From: Eukaryota sp. TZLM1-RC
Lineage: Eukaryota; Metamonada: BaSk clade
NCBI GenBank assembly: GCA_040285825.1
Contig: JAUPSS010000004.1
Location: forward strand, 2,026,550-2,090,549
Length of the DNA: 64,000 nucleotides
Direction of reading: 5' to 3'
In this document: piece by piece, positions 40,827-51,478 of the stretch
Layout: each line of letters begins with the position of its first letter
How positions within the stretch are numbered: the stretch's first letter is position 1
The notes under the pieces: generated by a model
Database searches by the model: none
The model's input: the letters and a program-made list of their open reading frames with translations, nothing else
What the model was told of the DNA's origin: nothing
Translations under genes and position numbers: made by a program

Positions 40827-41180
40827 TTACATTTTCTGTATAGAAGACATCAGCCCAGGTATTGTTTTTTGCTCATTATGATATTGCAGGACAAATACAA
40901 TAATGTCACACATTAGTTGGTTGACTTTGTTCCATCCCCAACCATAGACCGTGCCATTGTTTGATAGTGCTAGTGAGTGAGTGGAACCTGCGGAACAAAC
41001 ATACAAAACTGAAGCTCTATATTTCCAATTCTGCTTCTCCTGTATTGAAACACAGACATTCGGAAAACTGACTAAATAATGATAACGAATCAGGTGATTG
41101 TTGAAGAAATCAATTAAAGATGTCACAGCAATAATTTTTAGCCAATATGATGGTCTTGGCTGTTGTGAGTTAGAATTCAT
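40827..41180 (-). pseudogene. RCC1-repeat remnant fused in frame to an LTR start codon
   Basis: 117 aa: MNSNSQQPRPS from the element 2 LTR (ATG at 41180), then flank. Residues about 65-86 read SAGSTHSLALSNNGTVYGWG, a textbook RCC1 blade. Only one blade is left, so the gene is a fragment. The LTR ATG happens to be in frame with it. Whether transcribed is unknown. Confidence 0.55.
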
Positions 41181-41298
41181 ACAGTAGAAATGTAATGAGA
41201 TTTATTACGAAGAGGAATTGTATTCTCTCTTCTTAAACTAATAGGCGGAATACTGATAAACTATATAATTAAACTATGAATACTATTCAAGACTAACA
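41148..41298 (-). repeat. LTR of element 2 (3' LTR)
   Basis: 151 bp; begins TGTTAGTCTTG and ends GACCATCA in element orientation. Ends with codons for MNSNSQQPRPS. A purine-rich tract (GAAAGAGAGGAAAAGG) lies just upstream in element orientation. Confidence 0.9.
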
Positions 41299-41301
41299 CT
41301 G

Positions 41302-44300
41302 CCTTTTCCTCTCTTTCGAGCGACGAGCCCTGAAAGCTCTAGTCACGGGAGGTGAACTAATGGAATTGGCACGCTTCTTGGGAGGAGCGGATTTTGTACG
41401 GCGACGTGCTTTTGAAGTCTTGATAAAGTCTTTATACGCGGCAGTATTTTGGAATTTCTTGAATTAAAGATGACTCAGACGTCGAGCTTTCAATGATATC
41501 AAGAATTTTACCAGGGTTTGATCTAGGAGACACATCTGAGCCAAAGATCACTTGGTATGGGGTGTGGTTGGTAATTGAGCTCTTGGAAGAGTTGATCAAT
41601 AATTGCACATAAGGCAAGTAATCAGACCACACATCGTAGGCGTTGAAGTCTACGAGCAATTTCCGTAGGTTTTGCAGGATGTCTCTGTGTCGGCGCTCTA
41701 CCAGGCCGTTGGACGGAGAAAACCTAGGTATTGATTTTGACACCTTTATGCCTAAAAATTTGCTTAGTTCGTCAAAGACAGCCTTGGAAAATGCGGGTCC
41801 ATTATCGCTGTGTATTTGAAATGGAATACCAAAGATGCACAAACTTTCCAGATTAATGCATCTCCAGTAAGATTGGCATTTATCTCTTTTAGAGGCACGA
41901 TGATCGTAAACCTAGAGAAGCTGTCAATAAATACGAGGATGTATTTGTAGCCTTCTTGATCTTCTGGAAGAGGATCAATAACGTCGGCGTTGACTCGAGC
42001 AAAAGGTCTGTCAGCCCACAATGAACTGGTTGGGGGAACATGCAGTTTGGGAACTGGCTTAGTTTTCTGACAGGAGGGGCATTCTTGGACGTGCTTATTC
42101 ATGTCGGTGAGCATGTTTGGCCACCAGTAATCGCTGTTCCTGAGCTTGTTGAGGCTTTGAGCTTTGCTTGGATGGCCTCCTTGCAGAAGTCCGTGCAACA
42201 AGTTATGAGTGTCCTTAATGAGTGGTTTGGGAATCACTATCTTGTTGTCATGCGTCATATATAAATCAAGATTATTGTAATGAACACAGTTGTTGAAAGA
42301 GGGGTCTTTGGAGGCTATGGAGAGCTTCTGTTCGGACCTAATCCTACAGAGCCATGGCTCGAAAATAGGCAGGTCGTTGGAACATCGTTCTCTGATGACC
42401 ATGATACGTTCAAAGTTGTTTAAGTCTTCGATGTAGTATCTTTCATCTTTTATCGATGTAAAATATTGGATGAAAATTTGGATACATTTGATGGGACAAA
42501 TGATTGATCTCTTGATGGTCTATAGGCGGAACTATTCGAGACAACATATCAGCCCAGAAGTTATCTTCCCCTTTGGTATGTACCAAATCAACAGAATTCG
42601 GAGAATATGGGTAACCATCTGGTTACTATTCTGTTCTTCTCAGGAGCCGTGAACATGTAGGTAAGGTTTTGATGGTCTGTGAATATAACCAGTTTCCTTC
42701 CTTTCAAGTAGTTTTTAAAACCAATTTGAGTTAACATGAGCAGGATGGCATAGAGTTCTTTTTGGTTTGTCGGCCAGTTCTTTTGCGAGTTGGTTGATAA
42801 CCGGCTGAAGAAGCTGATGGGCCTACATTTCCTGTTGATCAGAAGAGTACCGGGGTCGTCGACTTGTTCGATTTGTTCCCATATGACGCCGCCTACAGCT
42901 ATGTCGGATGCATCGCAACTAATTAAAATTTGGTTTTCCTAAGGAGGTAAGCTGAGCGGCATGTGCTTCGCTATCAGTTGTTTGATCTTTTGGAGGAGTC
43001 CGTCGTGCATGTCAGTCCAGTAGGCGTTGCGCACGGGGTTTGGATTAAACGTTGGAGTTGTTTCCATCCTTCTTAGTCAATCTGATGATAGGAGCGATGA
43101 GCTCAGATACCTGAGGAAGCCATACTCTAATGAAGTTGACCGATCCTACGAGGCTGCGGACGTCTTTGATTGTCTTTGGTCTAGGTAGATTCAACAAAGA
43201 TCCAACGCGAGTGGGATCGATAGTTTCGTAGTTTGTTTTGGAAAACACTGCCCAGTATCTTGATTGGGTGTCTGGAAGACACGAAATGGCACTTTGGAAG
43301 TCCCAAGGAAACTCTTTTGCATCTGGCTTGATCAAGGACGCGTCGAAGGCGTTCAATGAATTCGTCAAAGGTTGAACCTATGATTATGATGTCATCTATA
43401 TAAATGAAGACACCGTCTCCAGAAAAGATGTCAGCCATGACGTTTTGAAAAACGGCTGGGACATTTTTGAGGCCAAAAGCTGTACGTTTGAACATGATGC
43501 TTTTGCCGGGAATGCTGAGGGCCGTTTTCTGCCAATCCTTTTCAGCAATTTTGAGTTGCCAAAAGGCTTTGGGGAGGTCAAGAGTGCCTATGTAGTTCGC
43601 TTAGGAGAGAATTACCAGCACATCGGAGATCCTTGGAAGGTTGGGCTCAACAGGAATGGTGTTGGCGTTCACTCCGTCCTTGCCACTATAATCCCCAGTA
43701 AGGCGGGGTTTACGGTGATTTGGGTAGACCACTATACAGACAGGGGAGCTGAACTGATGGTTCGATGGAACAGCGAATCCTGAGTCTACAAGTTGGTCGA
43801 AAATTTGGTTAGCGACCTCTAGCCTGGCTGGATTCAGGGTCCTGGGGGGTCTTCTAACTCTGAAGTCTTCATTGTAGAAGTTGATTTCCATGGGAGGGCA
43901 AGCCATACCTTCAGCATGAGGCTCGAGGGTAAATACGTCTTCGAACTCTTTCAAAGTTTGAAGTAGGGACTTCCTGAAATGGTCGTTGTCGAGGTTGATG
44001 GTACAACCAGATGAGTTGAAATGTTCCAACCAACGTGTGGAAACGTTGACGACTTCTGAAGCTTGTGATATTCGATGATCGAATTCGGCTTCAGGTAATA
44101 GTAATGTGCGACAGGCGTCGTCCATTCTGATATAAATGCCATTGTTGTTCATCAGCCCAAGGTGACTCAACAAGTCAGCACCAATGAGAATGGTCTCATG
44201 TCCAGGAACGATGCTGAACTTGTGTTTCACAGGTACAATCCAGGTAACACTACCTAGTCTAATGCTAAGGGTTCCAGAAGCAGTACCAAGGGACTGTGAG

Positions 44301-44503
44301 GTAGTTCCATCAGCAATCTTGTAGGATATGGTTTCGTTGGAACGTGCCATGTTACAATTACTGATGACGTCTTCCGTGACTACTGAGCATGTTGCGCCAG
44401 AGTCGATTATGCCTTTAACTTCGACATTGTTGATCGAGAAGCTTAATTGTAGGCAGTTGGTTGTGGACTTTATGGATTGTACCATGAATATTGTATCAGA
44501 ATC
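41302..44503 (-). pseudogene. pol of element 2: protease, RT, RNase H, integrase (broken)
   Basis: Protease-RT frame from 44485 contains IIDSGATCSVV (retropepsin Asp in DSGAT) and KPRLTGDYSG. A TAA at 43603-43601 replaces an expected Lys of the LSKANYI block; the same frame continues to the catalytic YIDD near 43395. A frameshift follows near 43215. RNase H (42400-43040) is scrambled by stops. Integrase is in two frames: the zinc region ending CPSCQ and NADVIDPL (42402-41764), then HSDNGPAF and LVERRHRD (41842-41432). The C-terminal end is deleted. It is upstream-linked to gag by a single TAG. Confidence 0.85.
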
Positions 44504-46150
44504 CTATTCAGCTTGTTCTGAGAAGAAATAAGCTTGAATGTTGTGTGTCTTGAAATGTTCCAAGTTGGCCAAAGGATTGATTAGGGAATCTTTCCATGTT
44601 GTGTTTTCTGTGTGGAGATGTGTTGTAGTTGTAGGGGGTATGGTGTCAAAAGTGCGTAAATAGTGACGGGAACGTTTATTATATGATGAAGAGCCTTTGC
44701 CTCTGCCGCGAGTGCCTCTTCGACTACGGAAACCAGAACCTCTAAAATCTCTGCCTCGAACTTGCTGTTCTCTCCACTTTTTGCTTCTTTGGCAGTCCTC
44801 ACTAGGGCACCTTTCAGTCGGATGACCCATTTGTTTACAGAAATTACATTGGATTTTGGATTCGGACTGAGTGGAAGACGGTTGAGTAGAGCTTCCTTCT
44901 CGCTTTTGTTGTTTTGGGCGCCTTCCAGAGCTGGAATCTCTTGGTTTGGATATAGCAGGGGGAGAAGGTACCGTCTGTCTGCGACGGTTCTCAGTCTGAA
45001 ATGAGATTCTGTTCTGATACAAGAAGTCAACGTGATTAATCTGCTCCTTGAAAGATCTAGCGTTACAGAAGTTTTCGTATTCTATTTGGAGAACACTGAA
45101 AAATTCTCCTAGGGTGTGGCCATCTGAATAGTAATGGGAGGGATTGGACCAGATCCTGAGGAGTCTGTCCCTAATAATGGTGATACCGATGTTTTCGATG
45201 ATGTGAGAAGCAATTTTCCATTCGGGAAGTCGGTCGACGGGATTTCCATGGATGGTGATGTGTCTCATTTGTTGAGTCAGACCACGGACATCTTGGATAG
45301 CGGTGGAACGCGTTAAGACTCTGCCTATGTTAAGCATGAAGTCAATCCAACTGTTACCATAATCTCTCTCTGACCAGTCCATGTTTACAGCATGAAGTGC
45401 GTCCAGGGCTTGATCCAGTCTACTGAATTGGGTTCTCCTTAGGATCTGTTCCCAAATGTTGCGTTTGTCTCTGCTGGATGGGACCATAGCAGAGGAAATT
45501 GAAAGGCCAGTGCCTTGATACCTTAAAGCGTTGAGAGCTTCAGGTGTTACGCATTCAGCTAAGCCTCTGGGACTAATGCGCATGGCAGATCTGAAGAGAT
45601 CCCATTCATGAATTGGTTCGCTGTCGAACCGTTGATCAGATGCCAATTCTGCTGATCTGGCTAGTTCAAGTTCTTCGCGAAGCCTAGCAACTTCGCTGGC
45701 CAAAGCAACTTGGGCAGGATCCTCAATGTTACCTCGAGCCTCGTCTACAATTCTATCCGTGCGACTCCAGAGGATAAACTTGTTAACAAACTTAAGGAGT
45801 TTATCAACGTCTCTTAAATCAGTCGCGTCAAGAGTTGGACGTTTGGGGCGGTTCCTGCGTCTATTGTCCCCATCTCTTGATCCCACCATGGAAGATAGGA
45901 GAAGGTTAAAATCGTAAGTACCTGAGAAGGTGGAACGTGAAGAACTAACCGTAGAAAATGTTGGTTGAACCGTGGGTTGAGAACTTGTTGAACTAGTGGA
46001 AGGAGGTGTGGGTGGAACCACTGATTGTTCCATAGGCTGTGCAGGTGCTGGAGTGTGTTCCAACGGTGCTAACACAGTAGGAATGGAGTCAGAAGTTGGA
46101 AACTCATCGCTGACTTCCACTACAACATCCTCTTCAGTTTGTTCATAGAA
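44504..46150 (-). CDS. gag-c of element 2: capsid-like with CCHC zinc knuckle
   Basis: Open from a TAA near 46152; no ATG near the start (the frame passes a GTG at 46120), so entry by frameshift from gag-b is likely in the 30-base overlap. The N-terminus is Pro/Ser/Thr-rich, then a helical capsid-like region (EQILRRTQFSRLDQALDALH). Zinc knuckle CNFCKQMGHPTERC lies near 44830, followed by an Arg/Gly-rich segment. The frame ends with TAG at 44506-44504, after which the protease frame continues without shift. Confidence 0.8.
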   Translation of the reverse strand, partial: FYEQTEEDVVVEVSDEFPTSDSIPTVLAPLEHTPAPAQPMEQSVVPPTPPSTSSTSSQPTVQPTFSTVSSSRSTFSGTYDFNLLLSSMVGSRDGDNRRRNRPKRPTLDATDLRDVDKLLKFVNKFILWSRTDRIVDEARGNIEDPAQVALASEVARLREELELARSAELASDQRFDSEPIHEWDLFRSAMRISPRGLAECVTPEALNALRYQGTGLSISSAMVPSSRDKRNIWEQILRRTQFSRLDQALDALHAVNMDWSERDYGNSWIDFMLNIGRVLTRSTAIQDVRGLTQQMRHITIHGNPVDRLPEWKIASHIIENIGITIIRDRLLRIWSNPSHYYSDGHTLGEFFSVLQIEYENFCNARSFKEQINHVDFLYQNRISFQTENRRRQTVPSPPAISKPRDSSSGRRPKQQKREGSSTQPSSTQSESKIQCNFCKQMGHPTERCPSEDCQRSKKWREQQVRGRDFRGSGFRSRRGTRGRGKGSSSYNKRSRHYLRTFDTIPPTTTTHLHTENTTWKDSLINPLANLEHFKTHNIQAYFFSEQAE

Positions 46151-46863
46151 GGATTATGTGAGGGATGAGTGGAGGGTTCTGTGGAAGTTTCCATAGTTTG
46201 TTCAACGGATGATGGAACTTCGTTTTGGTTAGGTTCAGGAGAAGGTTCTGTTTCTTCAATCTGGGCTGGAACCTGATATGAAGAGATCGCTGGTTGAACC
46301 AAGCGTGTCTTTTCGATACGACCTTCTACTATGACCCATTTCAACATTCTGGATTCTATGCATCCAGGGAAAACAGTGACGAGCTGGAGGACTCTTTGAC
46401 GATTACCAGATCTTCTGTGGTCGGGACCGCAGTATGATGCTATGTGACCTGGGCGTCTATCATACAGAAAGAGTCTTTCTCCGTATGTGGTTTCAGTGAA
46501 CCACCACCTTGTTCTATAATCTTCATCGATAAGGATATCTAGAGATTCATTATACCCAGGGCTGAATCTAGGGTAGGGGCAAAGGCTGTAGACGTTGATA
46601 AAGAGGTTGTCTTCGTCTCCAGCGAAGCGTTTGAATACTCCCTCTCGTGTAGTTCTCATGAACCTAACTCCGGGTCTAGGGTCGTGAGTGGGTTCAGGAT
46701 CATGTCTTGTGTTCTCTGGAGTAATTCTTTCATGGGAGAGATATGGACCAATCCTTGGAGTGATCCATAATCCTAAGTCATTTTCGACTCTAGGACCGAA
46801 GAAAGGAGGACGTCCATTGCTGATCTCCGTGGGAGGGATGGCTTCGGGGTCTTCTGGAATTAC
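46120..46863 (-). CDS. gag-b of element 2
   Basis: In the same frame as gag-a after its TAA (46866-46864), open to TAG at 46122-46120. The first ATG at 46659 gives 179 aa, but the frame before it (PPFFGPRVENDLGLW) also looks coding. Contains a compact region rich in aromatic residues (WWFTETTYGERLFLYDRRPG, RMLKWVIVEGR) and an acidic Pro-rich tail. No known domain. Its end overlaps the start of gag-c. Confidence 0.65.
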   Translation of the reverse strand, partial: VIPEDPEAIPPTEISNGRPPFFGPRVENDLGLWITPRIGPYLSHERITPENTRHDPEPTHDPRPGVRFMRTTREGVFKRFAGDEDNLFINVYSLCPYPRFSPGYNESLDILIDEDYRTRWWFTETTYGERLFLYDRRPGHIASYCGPDHRRSGNRQRVLQLVTVFPGCIESRMLKWVIVEGRIEKTRLVQPAISSYQVPAQIEETEPSPEPNQNEVPSSVEQTMETSTEPSTHPSHNPSMNKLKRML

Positions 46864-47976
46864 TTAAGAATCCCTATATCGGGCATAAGGATTGTGCTGA
46901 CGGGAAGCACCATGATGAACATTTGAGCTAGCATAGGAGCTAGTTTGAGTAGGGGTAAGTTGAGCAGGTGTAGAGAATGTTCCCCTAGCTTCAATCTCTC
47001 TATCCAGTCTTTTCTTGACTTCCCAGTTTCGTTCTTTATGGAAATAACGTTCTAAATATTGTTTAGAAACCTCACCAGTTTCTCTATCAATTTCGGGTAC
47101 AAGTGCCGTGGAAGGAACCTGAGGTTGAGCTACATGAGAGGGTTCATTGGGAGGTTCCTCATAATCAACCAGATCTGAGAATAATTGTTCACACCTTTTC
47201 CTTTGCTCTTCAGAAAGATGCGAAGGAAAGTTAGATGTGCTAGGAGTGGAATCTCTAGCCTGGGGAGGGGAAACAGTCAGATTGTTAACTCCACTTACTG
47301 TCGATGTAGTAAGAGAAAAGCCTGAAGTTGGGACAGCAAGATTTTGGATAGTTCTCCTAACAGTTGGAACTGGAGGGCGGAACTGTTGAGAGTGAGAGGG
47401 TGGAACCTCAGAATTGGTAGAGAGGGATGAAGATGGTACTTCAATGGCCTCTGTAGGGAAGGAAGAAGGTTGGTCTTCCAATCCTTTCTTTGTGGTGAGA
47501 TAAGGTTGAACAGTCTCTCTGCTCTGAGTAGAAGGTAAAGGTGGTATTTCAGAGCTTCTTTTAGGGAGGGGAGAAGGTGGGACTTCAGATACCCTGAGTG
47601 AAGAAGAAGAGGGAGGAGCTTCGGAATCCTCAGCATCTTCGTCGTCATAGGAGACCAACGAAGGGCTTCTTCCTTCCGAAGGAATGGAATCCTTAGGAGG
47701 GTTGTCTCCTTCCACAGAAACGGAATCCCGAGGAGGGGAGCTTCCTTCCATTGGAACGGAATCCTCTGGAAGGGAACTGTCTTCTTTTGGGGTAGAACCC
47801 TCAGGGAGAGTGTCTTCCGGAAGCGCAGAAGCTTCTACTAAAGAAGGGGGCACGGAAGCTGGGTCTGTGATTAGTGGTGAGGAAGAGGGACCAGTCTCTT
47901 CCTCGTGGATCCTACGTTGAGCTGGGGACGATCCAATACGTATTGATGGTCTTGGCTGTTGTGAGTTAGAATTCAT
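46864..47976 (-). CDS. gag-a of element 2, starts inside the 5' LTR
   Basis: 370 aa. ATG at 47976 is in the LTR, which encodes MNSNSQQPRPS. The middle has imperfect 12-residue repeats (SSPPRDSVPMEG type; 36 bp in DNA, one extra unit in the duplicated copy). The C-terminal third is more regular (SEEQRKRCEQLFSDLVDYE, KQYLERYFHKERNWEVKKRL). No known domain. It ends in TAA followed by an open frame. Confidence 0.7.
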   Translation of the reverse strand: MNSNSQQPRPSIRIGSSPAQRRIHEEETGPSSSPLITDPASVPPSLVEASALPEDTLPEGSTPKEDSSLPEDSVPMEGSSPPRDSVSVEGDNPPKDSIPSEGRSPSLVSYDDEDAEDSEAPPSSSSLRVSEVPPSPLPKRSSEIPPLPSTQSRETVQPYLTTKKGLEDQPSSFPTEAIEVPSSSLSTNSEVPPSHSQQFRPPVPTVRRTIQNLAVPTSGFSLTTSTVSGVNNLTVSPPQARDSTPSTSNFPSHLSEEQRKRCEQLFSDLVDYEEPPNEPSHVAQPQVPSTALVPEIDRETGEVSKQYLERYFHKERNWEVKKRLDREIEARGTFSTPAQLTPTQTSSYASSNVHHGASRQHNPYARYRDS

Positions 47977-48094
47977 ACAGTAGAGATGTAATGAGATTTA
48001 TTGCGAAGAGGAATTGTATTCTCTCTTCTTAAACTAATAGGCGGAATACTAATAAACTATATAAATAAACTATAAATACTATTCAAGACTAACA
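47944..48094 (-). repeat. LTR of element 2 (5' LTR)
   Basis: 151 bp, about five differences from the 3' LTR. TGG lies 9 nt inside the element (47935-47933), a candidate primer-binding position. Confidence 0.9.
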
Positions 48095-48690
48095 AATAAA
48101 CACATTTAAAATTTCTTCCGGTTTCTTCCTCAATGATAACTCATTGAAAGAAAATACAAAATGCGTTTTATAAAAAAAGCTGTAATGAACTTTAATACTT
48201 GACAAAAGAAACATAATTCGAATGGGACGAAATTGATTAATCCATGATTCCCCCAACAAAAATATGATCTATTTGTTTTCCAACTTAAGCTTATCTGATT
48301 GGATTAGACAACAATGATAATCTAATGGTGAATTGAATTCGAGATAATAACAAAGCGGTAACTCATTGAAACATTTAAACAATGAAAATGGGAAAGACCA
48401 ACTGCTGATGAAGACTGTTTATTTATAACTCTTAATTTCTTCTCTGTTACAAAAGGCAATTCCTCAATCAATCAAAGTCAGATAACCAATTTAGGTTTTG
48501 ATAAATGTAACCTGGTGATGAACAAAATAGTCTCAAATTTAATGAACACAGTCCAAAAATCTCTTTAAGCAATTGTCAGTTGATTATAAACGATATAACT
48601 GCATGAAGTGCATGGTGTTGTGTTTAAAAATGGATTTGGCACATTCAGTTAGATTTTACAGATTCAATTTATTATGGTGGCCTCATCAGC
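48095..48690. other. Flank of element 2, no gene seen
   Basis: AT-rich; several short frames, none with recognisable features. Identical stretch recurs at 56675-57270 as part of the duplication. Confidence 0.4.
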
Positions 48691-48815
48691 CACCCTGACT
48701 CCAATCCCCATCATAATCCCCTTGCCTTAGTTTTTGCTTTCTACTAGTCTAATCACCACTCTTTCTTATCTCATGCCACTGTGCTTTCAGCTATTGTCCA
48801 AAAAAACTGTTGTCC
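48691..48815 (+). repeat. 130-bp dispersed repeat, second copy
   Basis: Inverted match to 38707-38838. Confidence 0.6.
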
Positions 48816-49649
48816 ACTGAAATTGTTCAATAAAATGTACTGTGGTTTTCACTTTGGTTGCATTTTGGTGTATTTTTTTCACCAATCAGATCTTGCACCA
48901 ACGTCTGGTTTCTCCCTACGACATCTATGGGCCTTAGTATTCAAGTTTTACTTAATGGTGTAGACAGAAAACACAGAAAATTTTGAACACACAGATCAGC
49001 AGCTTCTCAGCATAATAACGTGCCAATAATGTTCAAATAAACAACAAAAAGCATCAACTATTTATTTACAAAATAACTTACCTTATTACAGATTGTCTAA
49101 ATGAACAGAGATATCTTCAACAGTATTGAAAAGGGCTTCCAGCTCTCGTTCGTTTAACTCAATGTTAACATTTTTTTCGAGATGTCACTAGAAAGCTTCA
49201 AAGCAAATAAAACGCTAGGGACAGAAGTGTTTTTGTTTGATGAATGACTAACAGTTTTGTTTAACTTCCAATCAGAGCTTTCAAGAAAAGTTTTCCTGGT
49301 ATTATTACCGGATGAGCGAGGAGCATGAGGTGTGTACATGGACTGTACTGGTTGAGGCGTCGGTGGTAGAGCAGCATAAGTTGCAGTTTGTGGAGGGCCA
49401 GTATTGGGGCATGAACTGAGGGAGTAATAGAATGAGGTTGAAAGGTTACAGGGGCTCCTAAAGCTCGAAAAAAGAAGGTAAGTGAGGAAAATAAGAACCT
49501 AGTTTATGAAGTGAGGGGAAAGTGTGGGAATAGTGAAAACCTTCTCAAAACCAAGTTGAGGGTTAAAAACCTCCCAGAACAGGCAACAAGAATTCGACAA
49601 TGAGGTGACAAGTGTAAAATTTGATAGATGAGCTCTTTATTCTCACTAC

Positions 49650-51478
49650 ATGTCAGACACTCAATCTGTGTCACGTGTATTCACTCGGTCTTGTGCACTT
49701 AACTCGCTGCTGACCCCTGCAGCGGTGCAACAATTTCGGACTGACCTCCCTTTGGTCACCGAGATTTGTCATAAAGCTTCTTTATTGCTTCAATCTTTTC
49801 GTCTGAATTTTTCGTTGGCATCTAGAGCTTTAGTGAAACAGGATGTATGGTATCTTTTTATGACCGTCATCACCACTGGTTCTTTTCCAACTCCATCCAA
49901 CTCTAAAGGCCAACGCCTATTACTCTATATCTTTTACAGTGGATTTCTTCCTGAATGCCCACAAGACAGATCTCTTGTTTCTTCATGCGAAAATTCTTTC
50001 GTGCCTTATAGAAATTCTTTCAATCTTTTTCTCAATGCTTGGCTGCTGTCTCAGAATTGTAATTTTACCATAGAAAAGGGCTTTCCCCTTACTCTGCTTG
50101 TCGGGCTCGTCAATTGGCGTCCAACGTGAAGACAATTTTACCTAAAATTTGTCAATCCTGGACAAAAAACTTTATTCGTGCTCATTGTTGAGCTCTAGAT
50201 AAAACAAATGTCTGTGCCAATAATATTCTCTCTCTTTTGCCAGATGAACCATTAGCCCAACCCGAGGAAGTAGTTGTTGATTCTTTTCTTGAACACTACA
50301 GCAATTTCAATCTGAATAATTCAAGAGAAAGATTCTTTTTATTAAAAGCATGTAAGTTTATCTTGAATCTCCTTTAAACATTTCCTACCACGGCTTCCCT
50401 ACTGTCTTCACATGATAAAATCACCTTTTCATCAAAGGAAATTGGTGAGCTTTTTCTCTTTAATCTAAAATTTCACAATTTTTACTCAGTTTCTTTTCTC
50501 ATATGCATTGCTGGAAGAAATTTAAAATAATACATTTAGATTCTCATAAAGGTTCTAAAATTCCAGAGGTTCCTTCACATGTTTTCCAATTTGTGAAAAA
50601 TTTCCACTTATTGAAGGATCATCTTCCAAAACAAAGTTTATCAAAAATACATGTCTGAAACGAATATTCAAACAATGTCCTTACGAAAAATTCAATATCA
50701 ACAGAAAAGTTTGAAAAATAGATTTAAAAATTTTTTATTGAAAGCTAATGGTAATGAACTGCTTTTGACCTTTGAAGGTTAAAAAAATGACTCAGAGAAC
50801 ACAGATGAGCTGGATGAACCACCGAAAAAGAAAAGAAGATCAAAAAGTGAAATAAAAAGTGACCCTAATGGCAACAAAACCAGAGAGACACATTTGAAGG
50901 GCACTAAAAAATGCCCCGTCGGAGACGTAGACATCCAGTTGAAATTTTACCTGAAAGGTCCCTTATTGGCGTTGATCTGGGCCAATCTAGATTATGTGGT
51001 TACTTGTTAAATGATTATCAGTGTGGACTTATCACTTGTCCAACTGGCAGGAGATACATGACAAAACCTTCACCCAGTAAACACTCTCCCAACCAATATT
51101 CCGTTCAAAATTTCAATTAATATTTGAACCATGGGAATTTGTTCAGGAGGAAACTGTATTTGGAATGTGATCGACAAAAATGGAAAATAACTAAATTTGA
51201 TAACCGCAGACGAAAAGAGAGATGGTTCAGAGAGAGTCTCGCTGTGTTATCAAAAGGACGTGAAGCACTTGTCAACCAGTGAATTTAATACAAGCAAACT
51301 GTCAAGTTGTTGCATGGCCGAGAATATTCAAGCAGGCTCATGGCACATGCGTATTTGTACTGAGTGTCAAATAGTATATGACAGAGATATTTCCGCTGCA
51401 AAAGATATTCAAATTAAGAAGAAAGCGGAATTGTGGCCGGAAAGATACATTTGCCCAGAAGCTCTGTTAAGGAGATGA
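49650..51478 (+). pseudogene. Fanzor gene of F2, copy 2
   Basis: N-terminal frame 49650-50129, then frames with stops, RuvC-I at 50911-51120, zinc ribbon and RuvC-III at 51197-51478 ending in TGA. A basic stretch PPKKKRRSK (near 50820) may be a nuclear localisation signal. Not functional as is: RuvC-II is deleted and there are multiple breaks. Confidence 0.75.

Larger units (their letters stand above)
41148..48094 (-). mobile_element. Ty3/gypsy LTR retrotransposon, element 2 (decayed)
   Basis: 6,947 bp, minus orientation, LTRs of 151 bp (41148-41298 and 47944-48094) differing at about five positions. AATA flanks both sides (41144-41147, 48095-48098), a possible 4-bp target duplication. Three gag-region ORFs, then protease and RT, then damaged RNase H and integrase; the chromodomain region is gone. 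Same family style as element 1 (LTR TGTT...ATCA, first ORF starting in the LTR). Confidence 0.9.

Noticed and set aside
40584-40916. 110-aa plus ORF
   Set aside because: No domain, and its 3' part is antisense to the RCC1 remnant.
16992-44506. TAG or TAA as sense codons (alternative genetic code), suggested by stops inside gypsy ORFs
   Set aside because: Intact host genes end in TAA (NMD3, USP5), TAG (DRC2, CLPTM1) and TGA (SEL1L-like) at the expected lengths, so the code is standard.
50340-50500. Large intron in F2 Fanzor (GTAAGT near 50352 to CTCAG near 50490)
   Set aside because: Would be much longer than the two proven introns and lacks the CTAAY motif; the surrounding frame also has other stops.
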